Positions 9,401-17,871 of a DNA stretch of 64,000 nt are shown here, piece after piece (the first letter of the stretch is position 1; each line of letters starts with the position of its first letter). This DNA is from Tsuneonella rigui (GTDB lineage Bacteria > Pseudomonadota > Alphaproteobacteria > Sphingomonadales > Sphingomonadaceae): assembly GCF_003958625.1 (NCBI RefSeq), contig NZ_RSEL01000029.1:62001-126000 (forward strand), written 5' to 3'. A model generated the notes under the pieces. That model worked only from the letters and a program-made list of their open reading frames with translations, had not been told where the DNA came from and ran no database searches. Made by a program: the position numbers and the translations under genes.

Positions 9401-9563
9401 GCGCCCGCGCACCCTCGATCAGCGAGGCCGCGATCCGGGCCGCCTCGCCGTGCACGGCGCTCGCGGGAGCCGCCTGGCGGATGCGTTCGGCAACGCAGGC
9501 TTCCTCCTCCTGGCGATAGACGAGGCGGAGCGGCTGGCGGTCGATCGGGGAGGGTGCTGGCAT
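6462..9563 (-). CDS. putA: Bifunctional proline dehydrogenase / L-glutamate gamma-semialdehyde dehydrogenase PutA
   Basis: A 1033-residue PutA that oxidises proline to glutamate in two steps. The N-terminal half is the FAD-binding proline dehydrogenase barrel, with LFVRLVKGAYWDSEIKLSQ, YPVFTRKLSTDVSYL and ATHNAYTIGAIKAL. The C-terminal half is the NAD-dependent aldehyde dehydrogenase, with ATISPWNFPLAIF, GVAFTGSTETAR, LVAETGGQNAMIVD and the catalytic Cys in SAGQRCSALRVL. The length matches the short PutA type. I see no ribbon-helix-helix DNA-binding domain at the N-terminus, so it is probably not self-repressing. The start is the ATG giving MPAPSPID; an upstream ATG adds 11 residues. Confidence 0.96.
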   Translation of the reverse strand: MPAPSPIDRQPLRLVYRQEEEACVAERIRQAAPASAVHGEAARIAASLIEGARARKASGLDAFLQTYGLATEEGIALMCLAEALLRVPDTRTADALIKDKIGDIDWSEHLGESSSTFVNAATFSLMLTGEVLDPPEAHQRGMGATLRRAMGRLGEPVIRTATLQAMKILGGQFVFGRTIEEALKRAAPERAKGLQHSFDMLGEAAMTFADAERYRASYEGAIARLSRETAPGWQDSPGISVKLSALYPRYDFLHAEAAKAALVPMIRDLAGKARDGGMHFTIDAEEAERLELSMDIIEALVADDTLFEGNWTGFGLALQAYQKRAAHMCDWVAKLARRHGRRLFVRLVKGAYWDSEIKLSQVGGYCDYPVFTRKLSTDVSYLACAAKLLDAEDAIFPAFATHNAYTIGAIKALAGAREFEFQRLHGMGEDVYGELARIEGNARTRVRIYAPVGGHKDLLAYLVRRLLENGANSSFVNRMADADVPVTELTGDPVAELAATEPKRNPAIPLPRDIFGNRANSAGVDLADPLVNEALDQALNSLRNTRWNAEATFGAGDAPETPVVSPTDGSEIGTCRDATAAQVVDAIARAEAIQPGWNALGGEKRALLLEAAADAFEAHTAEFISLCQREAGKTLVDGVLELREAVDFLRFYAGEARRLFSAPIPLPGPTGEENRLSLVGRGVFATISPWNFPLAIFIGPAAAALAAGNTVVAKPAEQTPLIAALAIKLCHEAGIPPEVLQLLPGAAEVGQLITSDPRIAGVAFTGSTETARAINRSLASRDGPIATLVAETGGQNAMIVDSSALPEQVTRDVVASAFQSAGQRCSALRVLYLQDDVADAMLEMIKGAFEALVIGDPQDTSTDVGPVIDAEAQGSLEGHVADMQAKGRPVWRRELPVGLTGSFVPPTIIEIASIRDVARENFGPVLHVARFAGDELERVIEDINATGYGLTLGLHSRIAETRRTVERLARVGNLYVNRNQIGAVVESQPFGGEGLSGTGPKAGGPHYVARFATERVVCIDTTAAGGNASLLAS

Positions 9564-9615
9564 GGCCCGCGCCCCTGCACCCGGTTGCACTTGCAATCAA
9601 GCGGTGCGGGTAGCC

Positions 9616-9951
9616 CTAACCGACCAGGTCGAGCATCGACTGCCGGGTGTAGGGCTTGCGCAGGCATTCCTCGCCCTCGCCGCGCGGCGAGGGATCGTGC
9701 GCGCCGGTCGCGAAGATCGCCTTGATCCCCGGCACCAGCTCGCGCGCCAGGCGGGCGAGCTCCCAGCCGTCGATCTCGCCGGGCATGTGAATGTCGGTGA
9801 ACAACACGCCGAAGCTGGGATCGGCCTGGAGGATCGCGAGTGCTTCATCGCCGCTGCCGGCCGAGGCGACCTGGTGACCGGCATCGGCGAGATCCTCGCA
9901 CGCAAGCTCCCGGATCAGCATTTCGTCCTCGACGACCAGGACTTTGGCCAT
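9616..9951 (-). CDS. Stand-alone response-regulator receiver protein
   Basis: A 111-residue single receiver domain. The acidic pair is in VLVVEDEMLIREL, the phosphoacceptor Asp in VLFTDIHMPGEIDGWEL, the Thr switch in IFATGAH, and the conserved Lys in ECLRKPYTRQ. There is no output domain, so it must act by protein contact, as CheY-like or phosphorelay proteins do. The TDIHMPGxxDGWEL form is common in alphaproteobacterial receivers paired with hybrid or HWE kinases. No kinase is adjacent on this strand; the closest is the hybrid kinase at 12.6 kb. It lies 52 bases downstream of the putA start, on the same strand. Confidence 0.88.
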   Translation of the reverse strand: MAKVLVVEDEMLIRELACEDLADAGHQVASAGSGDEALAILQADPSFGVLFTDIHMPGEIDGWELARLARELVPGIKAIFATGAHDPSPRGEGEECLRKPYTRQSMLDLVG

Positions 9952-10176
9952 GAACCCCCCGAGATACCCGTCACCCGCTCAACCCAGCTTGCGCATGACC
10001 GCTTGAGGGTGCGTCAAGCAAAGTTCGGCGACTGGAACCAACTCGTATGACAGTCCGTTGGTTCCGGCAGGGCGCCAACGACCGAATTTCAAGTACAGGA
10101 GAGCGGGGGAATCATCACATCTGCCGGTAACAATCGTGGGCGGCGCCATGCGCGTGCGCTGGGGGCGACCGCGAGT

Positions 10177-12057
10177 TTGGCGTTGCCGCTCTCGCTCGTG
10201 TCCCTCCCTGCCCAGGCGCAGGAGTTGACCGACCTCCAATCGATGTCGATCGAGGACTTGGGCGAGGTCAACGTCACCTCGGTCAGCAAGTCCGACCAGG
10301 CGCTGAGCGATGCGCCCGCCTCGATCTACGTCATCAGCCATGAGGATATCGTCCGCTCGGGCGCGTTGACGATCCCCGAGATGCTGCGGCTCGCGCCCAA
10401 CCTGCAGGTCTATCAGACCAATCCCGGACAATGGGTGGTCACCGCGCGCGGCCTCAACGGCAGCCTGCAGGCGCAGAACTTTTCCAACAAGCTGCTTGTG
10501 CTGGTCGACGGGCGGACGGTGTACACGCCGCTGTTCTCCGGCGTGTACTGGGACCTGCCCGACGTGCTGCCCGACAGCGTCGAGCGGATCGAGGTGATCA
10601 GCGGCCCCGGCGCGACCCTGTGGGGATCGAACGCGGTCAACGCTGTGATCAACGTGATCACCCGCAGCTCGGCGCAAACGCCCGGCCTCTCCGCCGTCGC
10701 GCGCGTCGGACCGGACCGGCAGGCTGCCGGGATCCGCTTCGGCGGCAGCGCGGGCGAGAACCTGTCGTATTCGATCAACGCGCGATACTTGCGGGAGGAT
10801 GCGTTCTTTGCCCCCGGCGGCGCGGATGCAGACGACGCCTGGCGCCGCCTGGGCGGCGGCTTCCGGCTCGACTGGACGCCGAACGAGGCGGACACCGTCA
10901 CGCTGCAAGGCGACATCTTCGACGGCAATGCTGCCCAATCGGGCGGACTGCGCGAGCCGTTCTCCGGCCGCAGCCTGACCGCGCGCTGGAACCGTACCAC
11001 CGCCGACGGCGGGGAGACCCAGGCGCAACTGTTCTACGACCGCATCTTCCGCGATGAGCGGTCCGGTGGCGGCGCCCGGTTTCACACCGATACCTTCGAC
11101 GGCGAAATCCAGCGCAGCTTCTCGCTCGGCAAGCATCAGTTGGTCGCGGGGGCCGGCGCGCGGCTGGTCAAGTACGACATCATCGGTTCGACGTCGCTGT
11201 ACTTCGTCCCGGGCAAGGCGGACCTGTTCATCGCCAACGCCTTCGTCCAGGACCGCTTTGCGCTGGCGCCGAACCTGTCGGTGACGGCAGGGCTCAAGGT
11301 CGAGAACCTGCCCTATTCGGGCGCGTCACTGCTGCCCGAGTTCCGCCTCGCGTGGAAGCCGAGCGGATCGACGCTCATCTGGGGCGCGGTGTCGCGCGCG
11401 GTCCGCTCACCGACCCCATTCGACGAGGACGTCGAGGAGCGCGTCGGGCCGATTTCGATCAGCGGCAATCCCGAGTTCCTGACCGAGAAGCTGACCGCGA
11501 TCGAGGGCGGCCTGCGCATCCAGCCGGCCGAGGCGTTCTCGGCCTCGGTCACCGGCTTCTACCACCTCTACGACGATCTCCGGACGATCGAGCTCAACCC
11601 GGGCGGGCCCGCGCTGGTGCCGCTGACCTGGGGTAACAATCTAAAGGGCAAGACCTACGGCATCGAGGCGTGGGGCGATCTGCGGGTGGCGCCGTGGTGG
11701 ACGCTGGCGGGCGGCGCGACCGTGCTCAAGCGCAAGTTCGAGTTCGAGCCGGGCGCGTTCGGCATTCTCGGCACTGCGCAGCTCGGCAACGATCCGCCCT
11801 ATGTGCTCAAGCTGCATTCGGCGATGAACCCGGTGCGCGACCTGACGATCGACCTCGACTTCCGGGCGTACGGTGCGCTGCGGCAGTCGACCGTGCCGGC
11901 ATACGAGGAGCTCGGCGGGCGGATCGCGTGGCAGGCGACGCCCAACGTCACGCTGTCGGTCCAGGGCACCAACCTGCTCCCCGGTCGCCATCAGGAATAC
12001 CCGCAAGGGGACTTGATCCCCGGCCGCGTCCTCGGCGGCGTGGAACTGCGCTTCTAG
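10177..12057 (+). CDS. TonB-dependent receptor, first gene of the YfiR/CHASE8-kinase operon
   Basis: A TonB-dependent receptor of at least 626 residues. The plug starts with LQSMSIEDLGEVNVTSVSK and contains LLVLVDGRTVYTPLFSGVYW and VERIEVISGPGATLWGSNAVNAVINVI. The barrel ends in an aromatic residue (GRVLGGVELRF). The start is uncertain. The TTG used here sits inside the signal peptide (ALPLSLVSLPAQAQ), and no ATG or GTG exists in frame back to the stop at 10048. Codons at 10111 (ATC) or 10159 (CTG) would give a full N-region with Arg residues, and an AGGAGA lies at 10097-10102. YfiR follows after 7 bases. This receptor type is often found with DUF4154 proteins. Confidence 0.85.
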   Translation: MALPLSLVSLPAQAQELTDLQSMSIEDLGEVNVTSVSKSDQALSDAPASIYVISHEDIVRSGALTIPEMLRLAPNLQVYQTNPGQWVVTARGLNGSLQAQNFSNKLLVLVDGRTVYTPLFSGVYWDLPDVLPDSVERIEVISGPGATLWGSNAVNAVINVITRSSAQTPGLSAVARVGPDRQAAGIRFGGSAGENLSYSINARYLREDAFFAPGGADADDAWRRLGGGFRLDWTPNEADTVTLQGDIFDGNAAQSGGLREPFSGRSLTARWNRTTADGGETQAQLFYDRIFRDERSGGGARFHTDTFDGEIQRSFSLGKHQLVAGAGARLVKYDIIGSTSLYFVPGKADLFIANAFVQDRFALAPNLSVTAGLKVENLPYSGASLLPEFRLAWKPSGSTLIWGAVSRAVRSPTPFDEDVEERVGPISISGNPEFLTEKLTAIEGGLRIQPAEAFSASVTGFYHLYDDLRTIELNPGGPALVPLTWGNNLKGKTYGIEAWGDLRVAPWWTLAGGATVLKRKFEFEPGAFGILGTAQLGNDPPYVLKLHSAMNPVRDLTIDLDFRAYGALRQSTVPAYEELGGRIAWQATPNVTLSVQGTNLLPGRHQEYPQGDLIPGRVLGGVELRF

Positions 12058-12064
12058 GCCGCGC

Positions 12065-12601
12065 ATGGGTCGCCGCTTCCTCCGGACCTGCTGCGCGCTC
12101 GCAGCGCTCGGCGTTGCGCTGAGCGCGGGCGTTGCGAGCGCCGCGACGCCGGAAGCCGAGGTCAAGGCGGCCTATCTCTACAAGCTTGCCTCGTTCGTCC
12201 GCTGGCCGCCCACGCCGCAGCCGCCGGCGACCTTCCGCCTGTGCGTCGCCGGGCGCAGCGATATCGCCGCGGTCTTGCGCGGCCTGACCCGCGGGCAGCA
12301 GATCGACGGGCGGCCGCTGTCGGTCGAAGTGATCGGCGCCGCGCAGGCGAGCCGCGCGAGCGGGTGCCAGGTGCTCTATCTCGGCCGCGGCGCGGAAGCC
12401 GCGCGGACGCTGATCGGCGCGACCGAGGGGGTCCCCGTGCTCACCGTCGGCGACCGCGATGCCGGGACCCCCGGCGGGGTGATCGATTTCGTCCTCAAGA
12501 GCGAGAGAGTGCGTTTCGCCGCCAACGTCAAGCGCGCCAAGGCCCGCCGGCTCGATCTCAGCGCCAAGCTGCTCGACGTCGCGGTCGAGGTGACCCGATG
12601 A
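12065..12601 (+). CDS. YfiR-like periplasmic protein (DUF4154)
   Basis: A 178-residue exported protein. The signal peptide ends near SAGVASAA (about residue 27). The mature part begins with AEVKAAYLYKLASFVRWP, the hallmark of the YfiR/DUF4154 family, and continues with CVAGRSDIAAVLRGLTRGQQ, CQVLYLG and VPVLTVGDRD..PGGVIDFVL. In Pseudomonas YfiR binds in the periplasm to the CHASE8 sensor of YfiN and silences it. Here the next gene encodes a CHASE8 protein, but with a kinase rather than a cyclase output. The start ATG lies 7 bases after the receptor stop, and its own stop overlaps the kinase start (ATGA), which supports a joint function. Confidence 0.88.
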   Translation: MGRRFLRTCCALAALGVALSAGVASAATPEAEVKAAYLYKLASFVRWPPTPQPPATFRLCVAGRSDIAAVLRGLTRGQQIDGRPLSVEVIGAAQASRASGCQVLYLGRGAEAARTLIGATEGVPVLTVGDRDAGTPGGVIDFVLKSERVRFAANVKRAKARRLDLSAKLLDVAVEVTR

Positions 12602-14310
12602 GCGCGCCGCTCTACCAGCGCTTCGGCCGCGGAATGCTCGAGCGGCGCTGGGCGACCGGCGGCCTCGCCCTTCTCCTGCTGGCGGCGAGCCTGTTCCTCG
12701 GTTGGCAATCCGAACGGCGCGAGAGCGCAGAACGCTACCGCCAGGTCACGGTACAGGCGCGCATCCTCGGCACCAGCGTGGCGAGCGCACTGGCGTTCGA
12801 TGACGACAGCACCGCGCGCGATTACCTCGCCGGGCTGCGGCTCAACCCGTCGATCCTCGCGGCGGGGGTGTACGACGAATCCGGCCGGCTGGTCGCGGGC
12901 TATGCACGGCCGGGGCAGGCGATCGCGCAACTGGCTTCCGGGCTCGATCATCATCCCGGCGCGCGCCAGGTGTCCGCGTTCGAGCCGGTGAAGGAAGGTG
13001 GGCTGGAGCTCGGGCACGTCTATGTCCGTGCCTCGGTCGAGCCGCTCTCGGCACGGCTTTCACGCTATCTCGCGATCGGCATCCTGCTGGTGCTCGCGGC
13101 ACTGTCGATTGCCATCCTCGGCGCATCCAACGCGGCGAGCGCCGCGGCCAACCGCGCGCTCCAATCCGAGATCGCCGCGCGCGAAAAGGCGCAGGCCGCC
13201 CTGCGCCAGGCGCAGAAGATGGAAGTGCTCGGCCAGCTCACCGGCGGCGTGGCGCACGATTTCAACAACCTGCTGATGGCGGCGTCGAGCGGGCTCGAGC
13301 TGATGGAGCGTGCCAAGACCGAGGACCGCCGCAAGCAGCTGGTCACGGGGATCAGCGAGGCGCTCCAGCGCGGAGCGCGGATTACCGGCCAACTGCTCGC
13401 GTTCGCGCGCCGCAGCCCGATGCAGAACGAAGTGGTCCAGCTCGAGCAGCGGATCGACAAGCTCGCAGAGCTGCTCGACCACTCGCTGCGCGAGGACGTG
13501 TCGGTCAAGTTCGACATCGGCGAAGGCCTGTGGCCGGTCCAGATCGACGTCTCGCAGTTCGAAGTCGCGATCCTCAACCTGGCGGTCAACGCCAAGGATG
13601 CGATGCCGAACGGGGGCCTCATCTGCATCGCGGCGCAGAACAGTCCCGGTGGGCTGGAGGGCGCGGATGCGGTCGAGGTATCGGTTGCCGACGAAGGCCT
13701 GGGCATGTCGCCCGAAGCGATCGAGAAGGCGTTCGAGCCGTTCTTCACCACCAAGGAAATCGGCCGCGGAACTGGCTTGGGACTGAGTCAGGTCTATGGT
13801 TTCGTCCAGGCGCTGGGCGGGAGCGTCGAGATCGCCAGTCCGCCGGGGGACGGAACCACGGTCACGATGGTGCTCCCGCGGGCGCCGCATGACGAAGGTA
13901 CGGTTGCCGCCATGCCCGAGCGGCCTGCGCAAGCAACGTCTATCGCCGGCCTGCGCGTAATGCTGGTCGAGGACGACGAGGCGCTCAACGAGCTGGTCGG
14001 CGAAATGCTGGTGGATCTCGGCGTCGAGGTCGCTCGGGCCGGATCGGCCGCGGAAGGATTGAGCCTGTTCGCCGCCGGTGCGTTCGATCTGGTGGTGTCG
14101 GACATGGTCATGCCCGGCAAGCTCGATGGACTGGCCCTCGCGCGCCGGCTGCGGAGCGAGCGGGCGGGCCTGCCGGTGCTGCTGATGACCGGCTACAGCA
14201 ACGCCGCCGACGCCGCGCTGGCGGACGGTTTCCGGGTTCTGCGCAAGCCGTTCAGCAGCGCCGAGCTGGCCGCCGCATTAGGCGAAGTTGCGGTGCGGGG
14301 ACGACCCTGA
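12598..14310 (+). CDS. CHASE8-type hybrid histidine kinase with C-terminal receiver
   Basis: A 570-residue membrane sensor. A membrane helix (GLALLLLAASLFLGW, about residues 21-37) is followed by a periplasmic domain with the CHASE8 pattern LGTSVASALAFDD..TARDYLAGL and GVYDESGRLVAGY. A second helix (LAIGILLVLAALSIAILGA) lies at about 160-180. The kinase core has H220 in GGVAHDFNNLL, an N box in NLAVNAKDAM, and the G boxes. The C-terminal receiver carries Asp502 in VVSDMVMPGKLDG. The start ATG overlaps the yfiR-like stop. A longer open frame upstream only shadows yfiR. Together with YfiR and the TonB receptor it probably senses an envelope signal. Confidence 0.92.
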   Translation: MSAPLYQRFGRGMLERRWATGGLALLLLAASLFLGWQSERRESAERYRQVTVQARILGTSVASALAFDDDSTARDYLAGLRLNPSILAAGVYDESGRLVAGYARPGQAIAQLASGLDHHPGARQVSAFEPVKEGGLELGHVYVRASVEPLSARLSRYLAIGILLVLAALSIAILGASNAASAAANRALQSEIAAREKAQAALRQAQKMEVLGQLTGGVAHDFNNLLMAASSGLELMERAKTEDRRKQLVTGISEALQRGARITGQLLAFARRSPMQNEVVQLEQRIDKLAELLDHSLREDVSVKFDIGEGLWPVQIDVSQFEVAILNLAVNAKDAMPNGGLICIAAQNSPGGLEGADAVEVSVADEGLGMSPEAIEKAFEPFFTTKEIGRGTGLGLSQVYGFVQALGGSVEIASPPGDGTTVTMVLPRAPHDEGTVAAMPERPAQATSIAGLRVMLVEDDEALNELVGEMLVDLGVEVARAGSAAEGLSLFAAGAFDLVVSDMVMPGKLDGLALARRLRSERAGLPVLLMTGYSNAADAALADGFRVLRKPFSSAELAAALGEVAVRGRP

Positions 14311-14567
14311 TGGAGTTCGACGACCTGCTGCGGCGCTACTTCGGCACCGCCGACTTCGCCCAGGTCACCGCCGACGGACAGGCCGCGGGGATCGAGCGCG
14401 CGCTGGTCGATCTCGGGCTCGAGCGTGATCCCGGCAAGCGCTTCGCGCTGTGGGCGCTGCTGCACATGCTCGGCGCCGCGCCCGATCTCGACGCCGCGTT
14501 CCAGAGCGAGGCGGACCGCGAGGCGGCGCGCAACTTCATGGACCTGCTCGCCGCCAGCGAGGATTGA
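14310..14567 (+). CDS. Small protein of unknown function downstream of the hybrid kinase
   Basis: An 85-residue soluble, mostly helical and acidic protein (MEFDDLLRRYFGTADF at the start, ARNFMDLLAASED at the end). Its ATG overlaps the TGA of the kinase gene, so it belongs to that operon and is probably translated by coupling. No signal peptide, membrane segment or known motif is visible. A role as an accessory or phosphotransfer partner of the kinase is possible, but there is no conserved His motif to support it. The high-G+C codon use matches the neighbours, which favours a real gene. Confidence 0.7.
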   Translation: MEFDDLLRRYFGTADFAQVTADGQAAGIERALVDLGLERDPGKRFALWALLHMLGAAPDLDAAFQSEADREAARNFMDLLAASED

Positions 14568-14570
14568 GCG

Positions 14571-15119
14571 TCAAACCTCGACCGCGCGCCACTCGCCCGG
14601 CGCGATGCCGTCCACACTCCACTCGCCGATCGCCCAGCGCACCAGCCGCAAGGTGGGATGGCCGACCGCCGCGGTCATCCGGCGCACCTGCCTGTTGCGG
14701 CCTTCGCGCAAGGTGAGCTTGAGCCACGAATCGGGCACGCTCTTGCGCACCCGGATCGGCGGATCGCGCGGCCACAGTGGCGGCTCGGCAATGCGCTCGG
14801 CCCCGGCGGGACGGGTGAGCCCGTCCTTCAGCTTTACCCCCTTGCGCAAGGCCGCGAGCGCGTCCTCGCCCGGCTCGCCCTCCACCTGCACCAGATAGGT
14901 CTTGGCCAGCTTGAATCTCGGATCGGCGATCCGTGCCTTCAAGCGCCCGTCGCCGGTGAGCAGCAGCAAGCCCTCGCTGTCGAGATCGAGCCGGCCGGCG
15001 GGATAGACGCCCGGTACATCGACGTACTGCGCCAGCGTCGGCCGCGCGCCCTCGGCACTGCGGTCGGTGAACTGCGAGATCACCCCATAAGGCTTGTTGA
15101 AGAGGATGAGGCGCGCCAC
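14571..15119 (-). CDS. rRNA pseudouridine synthase, RsuA/RluE family
   Basis: A 182-residue enzyme that converts uridine to pseudouridine in ribosomal RNA. It begins at a GTG directly before [18 protein letters not shown]. It contains the catalytic motif [19 protein letters not shown] with the active Asp in GRLD, then [11 protein letters not shown] and the C-terminal [14 protein letters not shown]. There is no S4 domain, and the size matches RluE-type enzymes, which modify the 23S rRNA peptidyl-transferase region. The exact target uridine is inferred only from size. The upstream open frame to 15422 lacks homology-like sequence and overlaps the next promoter. Confidence 0.92.
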   Translation of the reverse strand: MARLILFNKPYGVISQFTDRSAEGARPTLAQYVDVPGVYPAGRLDLDSEGLLLLTGDGRLKARIADPRFKLAKTYLVQVEGEPGEDALAALRKGVKLKDGLTRPAGAERIAEPPLWPRDPPIRVRKSVPDSWLKLTLREGRNRQVRRMTAAVGHPTLRLVRWAIGEWSVDGIAPGEWRAVEV

Positions 15120-15235
15120 CCGGCGACTATTGTGGCTCCGGCCGCCGCTGCCAAGAGCGATGCGAAAATCCGCTGGACAACCGGCGGCCATGCGCGGACT
15201 TTCGCTGCCGTTCTTCGGCGCGGGGCGGCACCGGC

Positions 15236-16597
15236 ATGGCTTCGACAGACATCTCGCATCGCACGCGCGGACGCCGCCTGGTGTGGCTCGCGCTGCCGTT
15301 GGCGGCCGTGGTGATCGCGACCGGGATCGATTGGTCGCTGAGCAAAGGGCCGCAGGAACCGGCACTCTCCGCGGCGGAATGGGGGCCCGCCGGGTATGGA
15401 CCCGCCACATTCGCCGAAGCATCGCGGCAGATCGACCGGCAGCTCGAAGCCGCTACCTACATGGCTGGCCGCAATCCCGCCGATTGGCTGCGTCAGGAAG
15501 GCTTGGCGCGTGCGCTGATGTGGCGGTCGCGCGTCGCCACCGACTATGGCGATCTGGCGCGCGCCGACGCCATCCTCAGCAAGGCGGTCGGTGAAGCCCC
15601 CTCCCCGGCCGGCCCGCTGCTGAGCCAGGCGGTGCTCGGCACGATGATGCACCGCTTGGCGGTCACGACCAGCGCGCTCGACGCGATCGACCGCTGGGCC
15701 GTTCCGCCCGATCCCGACGAGCTGACCGAAGTGCACGGGCTGCGCGGCGACGTGGCGTTCTATCGCGGCGACATGGCCGGGGCGCAAGCGTGGTACGCGC
15801 GTGCCGCAGCGACAGGTCCTGGCGCGGGTCTCGCCTACCGGCAGGCCAACCTCGCAAAAGCGCGCGGAGATTTCGACGGTGCGATCCGCGCCTTCGCCGC
15901 GGGGTCGACGTCGCGTGAGCCGCCGTTCGCCAGGGCCTCGACCGCCATGCAGATCGGCGCGGTCGAGCAGGCGCGCGGCCGCTACCGCGAGGCCGCAGAG
16001 TGGTTCGCCGCCGCCGACCGGCAGTTCCCCGGCTTCTGGCTATTCGAGGCGCACAGGGCACAGTCACGCGCGATCGGCGGCGACCTCGCGGGCGGTATCG
16101 CCGACCTGCGCAAGATCGCGGAGCGCAGCCCCTCGGCGGAAGTGATGGACACGCTCGCGGTGCTGCTGCGCGCGCAAGGCCAGGCGGCCGAGAGCCGTGC
16201 ATGGGGCGCCCGCGCCAAAGCGGAGTGGGACCGCCGCCTCAAGCTCGCGCCCGAAGCGGCCTATGGCCACGCATTGGAGCACGAGCTGGTCTTCGGCACC
16301 CCCGAGCGCGCCGTGGAGCTCGCCCGCGCCAACCTCGCCGCGCGCCCGTTCGGCGAATCGCGGGTCCTGCTGGCGACCGCGCTGGTCAACGTCGGCCAGG
16401 ACCGCGCCGCGCTCGCCGAGTTGGCACGCGCCGAAGACTCGGGCTGGAGAAGCGCTCCGCTCTACGCGCTGCGCGCGCGGATTCTCGAGCTGGCCGGACG
16501 GACAGACCTAGCCGAGCAAGCGCGCGCCGCCGCGATCGCGCTCAATCCGCGCATCTTCGCTCCGGAAACCACACTAGTCTGGCTGTCGCACGGATGA
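15236..16597 (+). CDS. Membrane-anchored TPR-repeat protein
   Basis: A 453-residue protein. It has an N-terminal signal anchor ([20 protein letters not shown], about residues 15-34) and an all-helical remainder built of tetratricopeptide-like repeats, for example [40 protein letters not shown] and [19 protein letters not shown]. Its stop overlaps the start of the HupE/UreJ-like gene (ATGA), so the two are co-translated. It probably serves as a periplasm-facing scaffold for its membrane neighbour. I do not know a specific function. Pairs of a TPR protein and a HupE/UreJ_2 protein occur in other proteobacteria. Confidence 0.8.
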   Translation: MASTDISHRTRGRRLVWLALPLAAVVIATGIDWSLSKGPQEPALSAAEWGPAGYGPATFAEASRQIDRQLEAATYMAGRNPADWLRQEGLARALMWRSRVATDYGDLARADAILSKAVGEAPSPAGPLLSQAVLGTMMHRLAVTTSALDAIDRWAVPPDPDELTEVHGLRGDVAFYRGDMAGAQAWYARAAATGPGAGLAYRQANLAKARGDFDGAIRAFAAGSTSREPPFARASTAMQIGAVEQARGRYREAAEWFAAADRQFPGFWLFEAHRAQSRAIGGDLAGGIADLRKIAERSPSAEVMDTLAVLLRAQGQAAESRAWGARAKAEWDRRLKLAPEAAYGHALEHELVFGTPERAVELARANLAARPFGESRVLLATALVNVGQDRAALAELARAEDSGWRSAPLYALRARILELAGRTDLAEQARAAAIALNPRIFAPETTLVWLSHG

Positions 16598-17826
16598 GCA
16601 TGCGCTGGGGCTTGTTGCTGGCGACGTTGCTCGGCTTGAGCGCGCCGGCGGCAGCGCACCTGACGCCCAATTCGGAGGTGCAACTCGACATCGGCGACGG
16701 ATCGGTTTCGACCGATATTATCGTCCCGCAAGGAGAATACGCCTACGCCACGGGCAACCCCGTCGATGGCGGCGCCCAGTCGCAAGCGCTCGCGCGCCGC
16801 TATCTGCACGAGCACATCACCGTGCGCAGTCCGGATGGGCGTCCATGGCAGGTGCGCGTCGGCAAAGTGGAGTTCGTCCAGATCGCCGGACCGCCGGACC
16901 TCCACGCCCTCGCCACATTCACCGCGCCGGCGGACGCACCCGCTCGCCGGTTCACGATTGAATGGCGCGTGCTGGTCAATGAGCTTCCCAGTCACTTCGC
17001 GCTGTTCGTCGCCCATCGGCCCGACGGCAGCCGCGACATCCTCGGCGCGGTCCGTCACGGGCGGGTCGAATTGACGGTCGACCGGGCCCAGAGCGGGGCG
17101 TCCGCCTTCGGCAGCGCGATAGGCCTCGGCGCGCGTCATATCCTCACCGGCTACGACCACCTGATGTTCCTGCTAGCGCTGCTGCTGCCCGCGCCGTTGC
17201 TCGCGGCAAACGGACGGTGGCGCGGACGCCGAACGGCGAAGGCGACGTTCGGCCAGCTCGCGAAGATCGTCACCGCCTTCACCATCGGCCACAGCCTGAC
17301 GCTGATCGGCGCGACTCTCGGCGGCTGGACGCTGCCGACCGCGCCGGTCGAGATCGCCATCGCGGTTTCGGTGCTGGTGTCGGCGATTCACGCGCTGCGG
17401 CCGCTGTTCCCCGGCCGCGAGCCGGTGGTCGCGGGCGCGTTCGGACTGGTCCACGGCCTTGCCTTCGCCACGCTGGTGCGCGAAGCGGACGCGGGCATGG
17501 CGAGCTCGGCCCTCAGCCTGTTCGGCTTCAACCTGGGAATCGAGCTGGTCCAGCTTGTGATCGTCTGCGCCGCGCTGCCAAGCCTTCTAATCCTCTCTCG
17601 CACAGAGACCTATCGCTACCTGCGAACCGGCGCTGCGGGATTCTGCGCCTTGGCTGCCGCAACCTGGATCGGCGCGCGCACCGGCGCCCTGCCCGATGCC
17701 GCCGCGCTGGCGGTGGAGGCGGTCATTCGCCAGCTCGGGTGGGTGGCGCTGGCGCTGAGCCTGATCGTAGTGGTGGGATGGCTGGTGGGCCGGCGGCGTA
17801 GCCCATCGCCGCTTGCCGTGTCATGA
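16594..17826 (+). CDS. HupE/UreJ_2-family membrane protein
   Basis: A 410-residue protein. The signal peptide ends at APAAAH (about residue 20) and is followed by a 150-residue extracytoplasmic domain. The C-terminal half is a six- to seven-helix membrane domain with the family signature GLGARHILTGYDHLMFLLAL and later TIGHSLTLI and GLVHGLAFA. The His and Asp residues in these motifs suggest metal (nickel or cobalt) handling, as proposed for HupE/UreJ, but this branch is not well characterised. The start overlaps the TPR gene stop; an in-frame ATG two codons later is also possible. It is the last gene before the island boundary. Confidence 0.82.
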   Translation: MSMRWGLLLATLLGLSAPAAAHLTPNSEVQLDIGDGSVSTDIIVPQGEYAYATGNPVDGGAQSQALARRYLHEHITVRSPDGRPWQVRVGKVEFVQIAGPPDLHALATFTAPADAPARRFTIEWRVLVNELPSHFALFVAHRPDGSRDILGAVRHGRVELTVDRAQSGASAFGSAIGLGARHILTGYDHLMFLLALLLPAPLLAANGRWRGRRTAKATFGQLAKIVTAFTIGHSLTLIGATLGGWTLPTAPVEIAIAVSVLVSAIHALRPLFPGREPVVAGAFGLVHGLAFATLVREADAGMASSALSLFGFNLGIELVQLVIVCAALPSLLILSRTETYRYLRTGAAGFCALAAATWIGARTGALPDAAALAVEAVIRQLGWVALALSLIVVVGWLVGRRRSPSPLAVS

Positions 17827-17871
17827 TCCTGGTGCGCGACGCAGTCCAGAGCGAACCGGTCTCGTCCCTTT

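Noticed and set aside
9979-11136. 385-codon minus-strand frame opposite the second TonB receptor
   Set aside because: Antisense shadow with no motif; the plus-strand receptor is certain.
12241-12597. N-terminal extension of the hybrid kinase
   Set aside because: It shadows the YfiR-like gene in another frame; the ATG at 12598 with ATGA overlap gives a proper membrane helix start.
17831-17860. Possible remnant of a tRNA 3' end (GGTGCG..GCGAACC) as attL partner of tRNA-Leu
   Set aside because: Only about six consecutive bases match the tRNA-Leu 3' end, and a T arm cannot be folded properly. I do not claim it as an att site.
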